A DNA stretch of 64,000 bases, from contig JAEWQJ010000011.1 in the NCBI GenBank assembly GCA_023399215.1, forward strand, positions 1 through 64,000, written 5' to 3'. A program made the position numbers and the translations under genes. Position 1 is the stretch's first letter, and each line of letters opens with the position of its first letter. The DNA is from Methanobacteriota archaeon (GTDB taxonomy: Archaea > Halobacteriota > Methanosarcinia > Methanosarcinales > Methanosarcinaceae). Of this stretch, positions 8,275-17,019 are shown one piece after another. The notes beneath the pieces are model-generated. The model did no database searches and had not been told where the DNA came from. It worked only from the letters and a program-made list of their open reading frames with translations.

Positions 8275-8502
8275 ATCCAAATCCCTGCTAGATTCTCTTT
8301 TATTTTCTTCTCCAGCTCCGCTGATTTTCTGAATTGCTCAGAAAGTTCAGCAGTCGACCTTTCCATTTTTTCCTCAAATTCCTCGTTGTCGTCTTCAGTT
8401 CTCTCAAAACCCACATAACAGCCAGGAGTCAGAATATGATCGTGTCCGATCCCGCAAAACTCCCATGTTCCGAGCGTCGATAAAGAGAACTTCTACGCGC
8501 CG
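8264..8502 (-). pseudogene. hsdM: hsdM remnant (type I DNA methyltransferase C-terminus)
   Basis: The minus strand reads EVLFIDARNMG and RDRTR, then directly HILTPGCYVGFE, a Glu/Asp-rich helix with EEFEEKMERSTAELSEQF, and LEKKIKENLAGI. These are the last blocks of HsdM, the N6-adenine methylase of type I systems. About 40 residues normally between the DAR and LTPG blocks are missing, the last codons are shifted by one base (GYEL then stop in the shifted frame), and the catalytic N-terminal 350 residues are absent. It is the first element of the decayed operon. Confidence 0.8.
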
Positions 8503-8599
8503 GTCCTAAAACCCTCAGTTCATCAAAATAATGTGTTTAAATCTCCAGTCCATCAAAACGGACCCTTTTTATCCTTTCTATATTTGAATTTGCCTGATT

Positions 8600-9022
8600 T
8601 TATTTCCATTCCATCAAAATCTGCACGCAGCCTGTATACTCATCAACCTCTTCGCCAGCCGCCATAAACCCACATTTTTCATAAAAGTGAAGGGCGCTCT
8701 CGTTTTCCCTGTAAACTTTGAGAGAGAGCCTTCCTTTCAGGGTTTTTGCATATTCTAAAAGAGCTCTGCCAATTCCTCTACCCTGCATTTCCGGCGCCAC
8801 GAAAAGGGCGCAGACGTGTTTCCCAACAAGGGAGACGAATCCTCCAATCTGCCCTTTTTCCTCAAAAACAAAGTTTTCGGCGAGTGGAAGGTACTTCTCC
8901 TTCATTGCATTCTTTTGCGAGGCCCAGAACGAGGCCGGGATAAAGAAATGGGCAATAACTGAGGCTTCGTACCAGATCTTTACCATATCTTCAAGATCGG
9001 TTTTCCTGTAGCTTCTGATCAA
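8600..9022 (-). CDS. GNAT family N-acetyltransferase
   Basis: A 140-residue single GNAT domain. The acetyl-CoA binding motif appears as VAPEMQGRGIGRALL (about residues 75-89), followed by the NESALHFYEKCGF motif B region. The opening MIRSYRKTDLEDMVKIW is typical of YjaB-like members. It transfers an acetyl group from acetyl-CoA to an amine; the substrate cannot be told from sequence. It follows the decayed restriction locus on the same strand but is separated by about 100 bases and is intact. Confidence 0.88.
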   Translation of the reverse strand: MIRSYRKTDLEDMVKIWYEASVIAHFFIPASFWASQKNAMKEKYLPLAENFVFEEKGQIGGFVSLVGKHVCALFVAPEMQGRGIGRALLEYAKTLKGRLSLKVYRENESALHFYEKCGFMAAGEEVDEYTGCVQILMEWK

Positions 9023-9454
9023 TTCATCAACTTTCCTTTATATTTTTGACCAATTTATCGACTTTCCTTTATATTGGACCCGTTTATCGATTTTTCTTAT
9101 ATTTGGACCAACTTGCCGGTCTCCCTGTAATTTCTAATATTTACGCTTTTCCCTGTAATTGAAGATTATTTTACCGGATTTCTATTTGTTAAGGTTTCTT
9201 TTACCTGTGTAAAGTTAACAAATGCTTTCATAAACCAGGTACTCTAAGCTGAAAATCCCTGAAAGTCCTTGAAAATTCCTGAAAATTCCTGAGCTTAATA
9301 ACTGTATATATAAAATTATAGAAAGCACAAGTTATATATATAGTAAGAATAGTCTAAAAAATGCCAGACCGAAAGAGCTTCGGCCTGAAAATAGGCTTTC
9401 ACAAAAATAGGTCCGAATCAAAAAGAAAAAGTCGGAAAAACTTGCTATTATATT
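9023..9454. repeat. Gene-free stretch with ~29-bp and 12-bp repeats
   Basis: From about 9025 to 9125 there are three to four degenerate units of roughly 29 bases, with (C/G)AACTTTCCTTTATATT and GACC(A/C) blocks. Near 9255-9292 there are short repeats of CTGAAAATTC. A TATA-like ATATATATAGTAAG lies near 9335. No gene is apparent. Confidence 0.55.
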
Positions 9455-9625
9455 TCACTCAAATGACTCGATTTGGTGGATCAAGTCATTGGTGTATCTT
9501 TCGGAGAACTCCACCTGTGGACTGAATGGTACGATCTTTACCAGCTTCCCATATCTGGAGACGTACATATCAGGCCCATGTGAAGTTTTCACTTTTGTAA
9601 AAGTATATCCGTTTGCAAAGGTCAC
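9455..9625 (-). CDS. Small protein of unknown function (56 aa)
   Basis: A short frame with KVKTSHGPDMYVSRYGKLVKIVPF and a C-terminal acidic helix. The GTG at 9625 is preferred over the GTG at 9640 because GGAGG lies 8 bases upstream of it and would be inside the longer version. No domain is recognised and there are no membrane segments or cysteines. The good ribosome site and balanced composition support a real gene. It stands alone. Confidence 0.5.
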   Translation of the reverse strand: MTFANGYTFTKVKTSHGPDMYVSRYGKLVKIVPFSPQVEFSERYTNDLIHQIESFE

Positions 9626-9640
9626 TATTTTAACCTCCAC

Positions 9641-10006
9641 TAGTTACTATGTAAGGCATACTATATTAAAATTTTTTTACCTAATAATCATTATAGATTA
9701 TAGCTTCTGCAATTGATCTTTTCTCAATTAATTCCAATTTGATGTAATTTCATATTTAATTACGAAGAGGAGGCTTTACCACTTCATTATCATAGAGGTC
9801 ATCTTTCTAACTCCTCTTTCTAATCCCTATTCATTCTCTTTGTTTCCGCCCACGGGTAATCGTGTTTTCAAGCCTACCGGCCCTTCAAGACCCTATTTGC
9901 TGATTTACGGGAAGAAACCTGGCTTCAGGGAGATTTTGAGGAATATTCATGCAAAAGACCGGTAAAAACAAAATCTTTTTTTTCGAATTGTGCATGTATA
10001 TCGGAG
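9641..10006. other. Gene-free stretch before the Dph6-like gene
   Basis: Divergent promoter region between the small protein and the Dph6-like gene. It is AT-rich on the left and GC-richer from 9840 to 9960. No RNA gene or further reading frame is convincing. Confidence 0.4.
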
Positions 10007-10744
10007 ATGAGCACCAATCCAACTTCAACTAAAAACGATGAAAGCAAGATCGATGAACGCAAGATCGATGAACGCAAGATCAATAAAGGCAGGGTGGTTG
10101 TTTCATGGACCGGGGGAAAGGACGGTTGTTTCGCATGTTACAGGGCAATTTCTAAAGGTTTTGAGGTCTCCCATCTTCTGAACTTCAGGGAAATTCAGAG
10201 GCGCGGCTCCCATGACATCAGTCCTGACCTGGTTTATGCACAGTCTGAGGCGCTTGGAATTCCTCTTATCCATACAGATTTTGTTTCATATGAACAGGAG
10301 TTCAAAAAAGTGGTCCGTAATTTAAGGGATAGCGGGGAGAAAATAGATGGGGCTGTTTTCGGACATATTTGCACACACAAAAACCTTGTAGACAGGATAT
10401 GCGGAGAACTGGGCCTCGAGTTAATAATGCCTCTCTGGCAGAGGAATTCCGAACAGATTATAAATGACCTCATAGATTCTGGGTTTGAGGTGATCTTGCT
10501 CAGCGTCAAAGCCGATTTGCTAGGGAAAGAGTGGCTGGGCCGAAAGATCGATGAAAATTTCATACACGACCTGAAAAATCACAATCCTTCAATCGATCCA
10601 TGTGGTGAAAATGGAGAGTTCCATACTTTTGTTACCGACGGCCCGTTGTTCAAAAACAAAATAAAGGTCACGGAGAGTGAAATGGTCTTACGGGGAGGCT
10701 ATTGGTTCCTGGAGATCTCAAAGTTTGAGGCCGAGAAAAAATAA
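10007..10744 (+). CDS. Dph6-like diphthine-ammonia ligase family protein
   Basis: An ATP-pyrophosphatase (PP-loop) protein. VVVSWTGGKDGCFACYRA carries the SGGKDS-type loop (here WTGGKDG) and the C-terminal DPCGENGEFHTFVTDGPLF is the signature of the Dph6/MJ0570 family. The family makes the last amidation of diphthamide on elongation factor 2. The first ~28 residues are a variable Lys/Asp/Glu-rich tail encoded by three 15-base repeats (about 10036-10083). The family normally starts at the equivalent of residue 29, and GGAG touches the ATG directly, so the true start could be the GTG at the VVVSW position. The catalytic part is complete. Confidence 0.85.
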   Translation: MSTNPTSTKNDESKIDERKIDERKINKGRVVVSWTGGKDGCFACYRAISKGFEVSHLLNFREIQRRGSHDISPDLVYAQSEALGIPLIHTDFVSYEQEFKKVVRNLRDSGEKIDGAVFGHICTHKNLVDRICGELGLELIMPLWQRNSEQIINDLIDSGFEVILLSVKADLLGKEWLGRKIDENFIHDLKNHNPSIDPCGENGEFHTFVTDGPLFKNKIKVTESEMVLRGGYWFLEISKFEAEKK

Positions 10745-11169
10745 GCCTGCACATCAGGTTTTCAAAGCCTGCACATCTGACTTTCTCTTTTATCACACCT
10801 GTTTCACTCCGGATCCTACCTTTTTTGTTCGTGTTGCATATCTCTCAAACCGCAAAAATAGAACTAATCTAAGGAAACCGATAGTTGGTCGTATCCCAGG
10901 TTATTGAACCGGAACTCTAAACATTAATAATTCCTTTAAACTCCATACTTGGAGCGGTGGTGCTAACATTCTCCTGAAAGCAATAGAATGCGCCAGCATA
11001 AATTTGATTTCCTGAATGTTTTACCTGTTATTTTGTCTTCAAGAATCAATTCTGGTGAACGGAAAAAGTATTTCGGGTCAAAAGTAGCTCCGGGCAAAGA
11101 AAAGTTGGGACCAAAAATAGTTCAGAACCAAAAATTTAGGGGACAGAAACAGTTAGAAGCCAGTACTAG
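10745..11169. other. Gene-free stretch between converging genes
   Basis: Contains a duplicated GCCTGCACATC near 10746 and 10769 and the 59-base element at 10952-11010 that recurs at 55362. Otherwise nothing recognised. Confidence 0.4.
10952..11010 (+). repeat. Dispersed GAGCGGTGG...TGCGCCAGC element, copy 1
   Basis: Begins GAGCGGTGGTGCTAACAT and ends TGCGCCAGCATAAATTTGA. A second copy at 55362-55422 has the same ends and similar length, with a diverged middle. The GCGG and CGCC parts could pair. It may be a small structured RNA, a terminator family, or a MITE. Confidence 0.55.
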
Positions 11170-11592
11170 TTACCGGAATTTTTCTATTATTTTCAGTAGC
11201 TCGTTTTCATCCTTTGCAAGGGAGACTATAGCCATCTCTATCATAAGGTTAACAATTCCATCGGAGAGAGACCTAAAATCAGTTCGAACCCCGATAACAG
11301 GTTTTTTCTTTGCATAGGCGTAGCCTATCTCCCAGGCAGTTCCTGAATCTACATCCACACCATCAAGGACTGCAACTACAATGTCAGAACCGTCCACACC
11401 TTCTACGCATTTATTGAAAATACACTCCTGGTTCAGTTTTTCGCGTTCGTCTGTGGTATCCTCTGCGTCTTCCTGGGGCAAAAAAACTGAAAAGCCTTTA
11501 CTGAGCAGCAAATCTCTCAATCTACGGTTATAATCGAGTTCTGCATGGCTGAAGAGGGGGCCTGCAAGATAGATTGTCTTCTTCCTGTTCAT
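11170..11592 (-). CDS. Nucleoside 2-deoxyribosyltransferase family protein
   Basis: A 140-residue Rossmann-like protein. TIYLAGPLFSHAELDYNRRL is the N-terminal signature. GSDIVVAVLDGVDVDSGTAW followed by EIGYAYA holds the conserved Asp and Glu residues, and KPVIGVRTDFR is the next motif. The family moves deoxyribose between bases or hydrolyses modified (deoxy)nucleotides; archaeal members may clean damaged nucleotides. An AGGA lies 9 bases before the ATG. It has no operon partner. Family is secure; substrate unknown. Confidence 0.87.
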   Translation of the reverse strand: MNRKKTIYLAGPLFSHAELDYNRRLRDLLLSKGFSVFLPQEDAEDTTDEREKLNQECIFNKCVEGVDGSDIVVAVLDGVDVDSGTAWEIGYAYAKKKPVIGVRTDFRSLSDGIVNLMIEMAIVSLAKDENELLKIIEKFR

Positions 11593-12225
11593 GATTTTTT
11601 TTCCTGATACTTAGGAGGGTATATCACAAATTTTCCTATAGTAAGAGCGTCTCCAAAGATAAAATCATTTACCTGTGAACTTCCAATTTCCGGCGCTAAG
11701 TGCCTTAGCAATTTTCATCTGGAATTTTCATCTGGAATATACTTATATATTAAAAAATTTAAGTCTTACTGATTTAAAATTATATGAGTTTGTTCTCTGT
11801 AGAATAATAAAAGAAAATCTGCACAATTTAATTTACTGACAAATTTGGAAAAAACCCTTCACAATTTAATTTACTGACAAATTTGGGAAAAACATAATTA
11901 AATTTACTGGTAAATTTTGGGAGTTTCCGTTATAAGACTTCCTTATGATTGGCGGCTTCTATCTGGATGTCCTGAGCAGGGACAAGTAAACTTCTGATCC
12001 TTTACGAAAGTAGAACAATCAGCAGTAGGTTTAGAATCCAGGCAGAAGCTGATATCTCCTTTGAAAAACTGTATTTATGAAGAAAAAGGTATGTCTCTGC
12101 AGCCTGAGCCAGCTTTTCGAGCAGATCTCGTAACATCGATTAATGACAGAAACAGATTTTATATTTGATTTTTCCAATAACAAATTTAATTATCTTGTAT
12201 TAGTATTACACAGGCAGTGACACTT
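11593..12225. other. Gene-free stretch with argC promoter region
   Basis: Holds three 38-base spaced repeats at 11822-11924 (CACAATTTAATTTACTGAC, then AAATTTGG). A TATA-like TTTTATATTTG lies near 12150, a plausible argC promoter. Divergent from the deoxyribosyltransferase gene. Confidence 0.45.
11822..11924. repeat. Three 38-bp repeats upstream of argC
   Basis: The first two copies (11822 and 11860) differ at few positions; the third (about 11895) is degenerate. Each carries AATTTACTG(A/G)(C/T)AAATTT. Their place between divergent genes would allow an operator role, but such arrays are common in this genome. Confidence 0.7.
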
Positions 12226-13239
12226 ATGATTAAGGCTGGAATAATAGGAGCCTCGGGATATACGGGAGGAGAACTCCTGCGCTTGCTCGTTAACCATCCA
12301 AATGTTAAGCTGGAGCTGGCAACTTCCCGAAGCCTTGCAGGGAAGCCCGTAACGAGTACTCATAAACATCTTGAAGGTTTTCTCGACCTCAAGTATGAAA
12401 ATCCTGATTCTGAAGATATCAGGGAGCGCTGTGACGTAGTCTTTCTTGCAGTACCTCACGGAACTGGTATGAACTATGTACCTGAACTGCTTGATGGCAA
12501 CACTAAGGTTGTTGACCTTAGCGCAGACTATAGGCTTGAAACCTCGGAATTTGAGAAAATCTACGGGATAAAGCATAGTGACCCGAGGAATGCCGTTTAC
12601 GGGCTTGTAGAGCTCCACCCAGAAGTTGCAGAAGAGAATTTCGTGGCAAACCCAGGATGTTTTCCTACAGGTTCAATCCTTGCAGCAGCCCCGCTTGCAG
12701 CAGCTGGACTCATCGACATTGCGGTTTTTGATTCCAAGACAGGAATATCAGGAGCAGGGATTTCGCCCACTCAAAACTCGCATTATCCAAACCTGGCGGA
12801 AAATATCATCCCATACAAACTTACAGCCCACAGGCACAGGGCTGAAATTGTCCAGGAACTGACAGGTCTTGAAGGAAAGCTCAGGAACATCAATTTCACT
12901 CCCCACGTAATTCCATCTATCAGGGGGATCTTTACAACTGCTCACCTCTTTACAAAGGAACCTCTCTCCACGGACGACTTAAAGACAATTTATGAGGAAT
13001 TTTACAGGGACAGGCCGTTTATAAGGTTCCCTTCAGGAGTTCCTTCCCTTACTGCAGTCAGAGGTTCTAACTTCTGCGATATAAGCTTTGAAGCAGATAA
13101 GGAAAATAACAGGGTTGTTGTCCTCTCGGCAATTGATAACCTGGTCAAAGGCGCTTCAGGACAGGCTATTCAGAATATGAACCTTATGTTTGGGCTGGAC
13201 GAGAAATCTGGGCTCTGGATGCCTGCTGCGGCTCCGTAA
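12226..13239 (+). CDS. argC: N-acetyl-gamma-glutamyl-phosphate reductase
   Basis: Third step of arginine synthesis: reduces N-acetylglutamyl phosphate to the semialdehyde with NADPH. The N-terminal IGASGYTGGELLRLL is the nucleotide-binding loop, the active-site cysteine is in NPGCFPTG (about residue 147), and HRHRAEI plus TPHVIP follow. Length (337) is normal. The ATG at 12226 is chosen over the GTG three codons earlier because the family starts MIKAGIIG. It is followed by a CBS protein and argJ on the same strand with short gaps, so they are probably co-transcribed. Confidence 0.96.
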   Translation: MIKAGIIGASGYTGGELLRLLVNHPNVKLELATSRSLAGKPVTSTHKHLEGFLDLKYENPDSEDIRERCDVVFLAVPHGTGMNYVPELLDGNTKVVDLSADYRLETSEFEKIYGIKHSDPRNAVYGLVELHPEVAEENFVANPGCFPTGSILAAAPLAAAGLIDIAVFDSKTGISGAGISPTQNSHYPNLAENIIPYKLTAHRHRAEIVQELTGLEGKLRNINFTPHVIPSIRGIFTTAHLFTKEPLSTDDLKTIYEEFYRDRPFIRFPSGVPSLTAVRGSNFCDISFEADKENNRVVVLSAIDNLVKGASGQAIQNMNLMFGLDEKSGLWMPAAAP

Positions 13240-13316
13240 GCATAACCAAAGCAAGAAAATATAACTGGTGACGGATTAAATTAAAGAATAAAATTTGTCT
13301 CAAGGGGTATAGTCAG

Positions 13317-13781
13317 ATGAAAGTAAAAGATGTCATGAACCCGAATGTTGTTTTCTGCAAGCCTGATGATACAGTCCGGGAAGCGGCAAGAGTCCTGAAG
13401 GAAAACAATGTAAGTGGAGCACCTGTCCTTAAAGGTGAAGAGCTTGTGGGAATCATAAGTGAAGCGGATCTGCTAAAACTGCTGATACTCCCCGAAAAGG
13501 GGGAGCTCTGGCTTCCAAGCCCCTTTGAGGTTATAGAGGTTCCTATCAGGGAACTCCTTGGCTGGGAGGAAACAAAGAAGATGCTCTCTGATGTGGGTTC
13601 TACAAAGATAGAAGAGATTATGATAAGGGATGTGTACACAATCTCTTCCGAGGCATCTATTGAAGAGGCATCCGAGCATATGATAAGGCACAGGATCAAC
13701 AGGCTTCCTGTAACTGAGGACAACCGCGTGGTGGGGATCATTACTCGCGGCGATATTATCGAAGGTCTTGCAAAGCTCTGA
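13317..13781 (+). CDS. Two-CBS-domain protein
   Basis: 154 residues, nearly all made of two CBS repeats. The first is VKDVMNPNVVFCKPDDTVRE to GIISEADLL and the second IEEIMIRDVYTISSEASIEE to GIITRGDII. CBS pairs bind adenosine nucleotides or S-adenosylmethionine and sense energy state. There is no attached enzymatic domain. An AGGGG lies about 11 bases before the ATG. It sits between argC and argJ, with argJ starting 19 bases after its stop, so it may tune arginine synthesis, though this is inference from position only. Confidence 0.9.
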   Translation: MKVKDVMNPNVVFCKPDDTVREAARVLKENNVSGAPVLKGEELVGIISEADLLKLLILPEKGELWLPSPFEVIEVPIRELLGWEETKKMLSDVGSTKIEEIMIRDVYTISSEASIEEASEHMIRHRINRLPVTEDNRVVGIITRGDIIEGLAKL

Positions 13782-13800
13782 GGAAAAAGGAGAGTCTTTC

Positions 13801-14988
13801 ATGAAAGAAATCGAAGGTGGAATCTGTGCAGTAAAGGGCGTATCTGCAAACGGGATTAAAGCCGGAAAACTGGGCTTGGCTGTTATTCTCGCAGAGGGTC
13901 CGGCAGCAGGCGTATTTACTAAAAATAAGGTCACAGCAGCTCCAGTTACCCTTAGTAAGGGAGTAATCGATACTCATCACCGTCTTTCGGGAATAATTGT
14001 AAATAGCGGAAACGCTAACGCCTTTACAGGTGATGACGGCTTCCTAGATGCTATGGAAATGGCATCCGTACTTGCCCAGAAGCTTGGTCTTGAAGCTGAC
14101 ACGGTTGCAGTTGCCTCGACAGGAGTAATTGGCAGAAGGCTTGATGTCTCCTTAATCACGGAACATCTTCCTGAAGTCCTCAAGGGGCTGGGCAATTCTC
14201 CTGAGTGCAGCCGTGAAGCTGCAAAAGCAATGATGACCACGGATAGGGTCGTAAAAGAAGTAGCTATTGAGATGGACTGCGGGATCAGGATAGGAGCAAT
14301 TGCCAAAGGTTCGGGGATGATCGAGCCCAATATGGGAACTATGCTCTGTTTTGCATATACCGATGCGAAAGTACCTGCCGATGTCCTGGATGCTGCTCTC
14401 AGAATCGCAGTGGATAAAACTTTCAATATGGTCGTAGTGGACGGGGATACAAGCACGAACGACATGGTACTCCTTACTTCCACCTGCAAGTCTGGGGTCA
14501 AGCCATGTATGGATTGCCTGGATGACTTTGAGGAGGGGTTGATTTACGTCTTCACCGAGCTTGCAAAGAAAATGGCAAAAGACGGAGAAGGAGCTACAAA
14601 ACTTATTGAAGCCAGGGTAGTGGGCGCAAAAACACACGAGGACGCTAAACTTGTTGCAAAGGCAATTGTACGTTCTCCTCTTGTTAAGTCCGCAATTTTT
14701 GGAAAGGATCCAAACTGGGGAAGGGTTGTAGCCGCTGCAGGCTACTCAGGTGCCGAACTTGAACAGGAAATGCTTTCCCTTTCGTTCTCAGGAGGAGGAA
14801 AAGAGGTTGAACTTGTAAATTCCGGCGAGATTTCCAGTTCTTCGGATCTCGAGCTTTTGAAAAAAATAATGGCAAATGACGAAATTGTCATTACCCTTAA
14901 CCTTAATCTGGGAGAGGAACAGGCAACAGCCTGGGGTTGCGACCTGACCTATGACTATGTCAAGATTAACGCCGAATATACGACCTGA
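13801..14988 (+). CDS. argJ: Bifunctional ornithine acetyltransferase / N-acetylglutamate synthase
   Basis: Transfers acetyl from N-acetylornithine to glutamate, recycling the acetyl group in arginine synthesis. The self-cleavage site is in KGSGMIEPNMGTML, where the Thr of GTML becomes the nucleophile; here a Gly precedes it where many ArgJ have Ala. TTDRVVKE, NCGNANA-like NSGNANAFTG and GKDPNWGR are further ArgJ landmarks. The ATG at 13801 has AAGGAGAG 6 bases upstream and matches family starts, so the 11-codon upstream extension into the CBS gene is not used. Whether it also uses acetyl-CoA cannot be seen. Confidence 0.95.
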   Translation: MKEIEGGICAVKGVSANGIKAGKLGLAVILAEGPAAGVFTKNKVTAAPVTLSKGVIDTHHRLSGIIVNSGNANAFTGDDGFLDAMEMASVLAQKLGLEADTVAVASTGVIGRRLDVSLITEHLPEVLKGLGNSPECSREAAKAMMTTDRVVKEVAIEMDCGIRIGAIAKGSGMIEPNMGTMLCFAYTDAKVPADVLDAALRIAVDKTFNMVVVDGDTSTNDMVLLTSTCKSGVKPCMDCLDDFEEGLIYVFTELAKKMAKDGEGATKLIEARVVGAKTHEDAKLVAKAIVRSPLVKSAIFGKDPNWGRVVAAAGYSGAELEQEMLSLSFSGGGKEVELVNSGEISSSSDLELLKKIMANDEIVITLNLNLGEEQATAWGCDLTYDYVKINAEYTT

Positions 14989-15298
14989 TGATGAAACATA
15001 GTAATGCAGTGTTGAACACAGGCTTAACGCCAGTATATGACTTAATGCAGTACCGGACCGAAAATACAGGACTGAAAAAAGCAGGACTGAAAAAAGCAGG
15101 ACTGAAATAACCGGACTGAAAATACAGGACTGACTACAGAATTGATATACAGGCTGAAAAAACAGGTGGAAGGAAATAAAAAATGTAACTCCGATTAATT
15201 TGAAATTTAAGCAAAATTACTTCGGGAAAAATCCTGGTTTCTCCTAATCCCTGAAAATTATTTCAGGTTTATATCTATATTTCCAGGGGGTTTGTTAA
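14989..15298. repeat. Gap with ~16-bp GGACTGAAAA repeats
   Basis: Between about 15050 and 15165 the phrase (C/A)AGGACTGAAAAAAG or close variants recurs six or seven times at 15-16 base spacing. A TATA-like TTTATATCTATATTT is at about 15266. This is the likely promoter area of the ADP-dependent kinase. Confidence 0.6.
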
Positions 15299-16768
15299 GT
15301 GGATATACAAGAATGGGAACAACGCTACAAAGACGCTTTTTACAATATCAAAAAAGCTCTTCCTTATCTGGATGGTATGTTTGTAGCTTACAACAGTAAT
15401 ATTGATGCTATCAAACACCTTACAGACAAAGAACTGTCCATGCTTATGGGGCTTTTTAACGAAGCTGACATTCAGGCAAGAGTTGAAACATACCCGAGAG
15501 AAATAAAAGAGCCTCTGGATTTCATGGCTCGCCTGCTGATTTCCATGCGAGAGGGCAAAGCCGCTGAAATTCCGACCCATACCTCGGATACTCATGAATG
15601 GCTGAAAGAGAATCTGGGTTTTGACTATGCACGCATGGGCGGCCAGGCAGGAATAATTTCCAATCTTCTTGCCCGTCTTGGGATTAAAAAAGTGGTGGCG
15701 TATATTCCCTGGCTTTCCGAAGAACAGGCAGAATATTTTGTGGCTTCTGACAATCTTCTGCACCCTAAGGTAGAAGATGGAAAGGTCGTACTTAAACCCC
15801 CGCGAGAAGCCTTCAAACCCGGAATAGAATCAAAAGTCAACTGGATCTTTGAGTATTCCAGAGGCATGGACATAACCTGCGGTGGAAGCAAATTTCAGAT
15901 CCCGAGAGATAACCGCCTTATAATCTCTTCCCGCCCGAAATGGATCCGCCTGGATATGGACAGGGAAATCTATGAGCACCTGGATTCAATCTTCCCGATT
16001 GACGGGGCAATGCTTTCAGGTTACCAGATGATAAAAGAGCAGTACGAGGATGGGTCTACATATAAGGACTATGTTTCGCATTCAGTGAAAGCTATTGAGA
16101 AACTCAAGGCTTTAAATCCCGAACTCCGTATTCATGTAGAACTTACATCTATTCAGAACCGGGTAATAAGAAAGGCTATCCTGACCGAAATTGTCGCCAA
16201 ACATGTTCATTCCATGGGCCTTGATACCGTAGAAGTGGCAAATGCCCTGAATGTCCTGGGGCATGAGGAACTCTCTTATTCCGTGATAAGAAAAGAAGAG
16301 AACGGGATAACCTCGCTTTACCATGGAGCTGTTCAGCTTTTAAAGGACCTGTCACTTGAAAGGGTCCATGTGCATTCTCTTGGCTTTTACATATGTATCC
16401 TTGCAAAAGGCCATCCTCTTACACTTAAAGAACACAGGGATGCCCTGCTCTTTTCCTCAACTCTGGCCGGTGCCAAAGCCCTTAAAGGAAAAATTGAGAA
16501 CCTTGAGGACGTAGAAGCAGGGTTGGAGGTCCCGGTTTCAAGTAAAGGTCTAGAAGACCTGGATAACTTCAGAGTTTACTGTGTAGGGAAGAAACTCTGT
16601 ACCCCTGAAGAGTTCGAATATGGATATCTCTATGGGCCTGATCATGATGCAGTTTTAATTCCTTCCAAGGTAGTGGATAAGCCCAGAGCAACAGTCGGGA
16701 TAGGCGATGCGATCTCGGCAGGAGCTTTTGCAGCCATGCTTGCAAGAATAAAGCAGGAGCAGGCATGA
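15299..16768 (+). CDS. pfkC: ADP-dependent phosphofructokinase
   Basis: 489 residues of the archaeal ADP-dependent sugar kinase family (ribokinase fold), which phosphorylates fructose 6-phosphate (often also glucose) with ADP as donor. Visible motifs are FVAYNSNIDAIKHL near the start, GGQAGIISNLLARLG, and the C-terminal TVGIGDAISAGAFAA with the catalytic Asp of GXGD. The start is a GTG with AGGGGG about 9 bases upstream. A paralogue lies next on the same strand. Glycogen breakdown through a modified Embden-Meyerhof pathway is the known setting in Methanosarcina. Separation of PFK from glucokinase activity by sequence alone is uncertain. Confidence 0.88.
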   Translation: MDIQEWEQRYKDAFYNIKKALPYLDGMFVAYNSNIDAIKHLTDKELSMLMGLFNEADIQARVETYPREIKEPLDFMARLLISMREGKAAEIPTHTSDTHEWLKENLGFDYARMGGQAGIISNLLARLGIKKVVAYIPWLSEEQAEYFVASDNLLHPKVEDGKVVLKPPREAFKPGIESKVNWIFEYSRGMDITCGGSKFQIPRDNRLIISSRPKWIRLDMDREIYEHLDSIFPIDGAMLSGYQMIKEQYEDGSTYKDYVSHSVKAIEKLKALNPELRIHVELTSIQNRVIRKAILTEIVAKHVHSMGLDTVEVANALNVLGHEELSYSVIRKEENGITSLYHGAVQLLKDLSLERVHVHSLGFYICILAKGHPLTLKEHRDALLFSSTLAGAKALKGKIENLEDVEAGLEVPVSSKGLEDLDNFRVYCVGKKLCTPEEFEYGYLYGPDHDAVLIPSKVVDKPRATVGIGDAISAGAFAAMLARIKQEQA

Positions 16769-16840
16769 AAATAAATTCTCTTTGACTTCTCCGATATCCA
16801 AAGTACTTATCCGATATCCGAAGTCGTATATTTATCTTCT

Positions 16841-16932
16841 ATTCATTTTCTTTCCATTCATTCTCTTTCCATTCATTTTCTTTCCATTCATTTTCTTTCC
16901 ATTCATTTGCCTTCCATTCATTTGCCTTCCAT
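16841..16932. repeat. 15-bp CATTCATTTTCTTTC tandem repeat
   Basis: Six copies of a 15-base unit fill the gap between the two ADP-dependent kinase genes. The pyrimidine-rich strand is the coding strand, so it may serve as a U-rich transcript end. Confidence 0.8.
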
Positions 16933-17019
16933 AAGCCTACCGTTCGTACCGTTCGTCTTCCATTTGCTTTCCATTTGTCTCCACTCGCCTCCTATTTCAC
17001 GGATACAGGAACTGATTAG

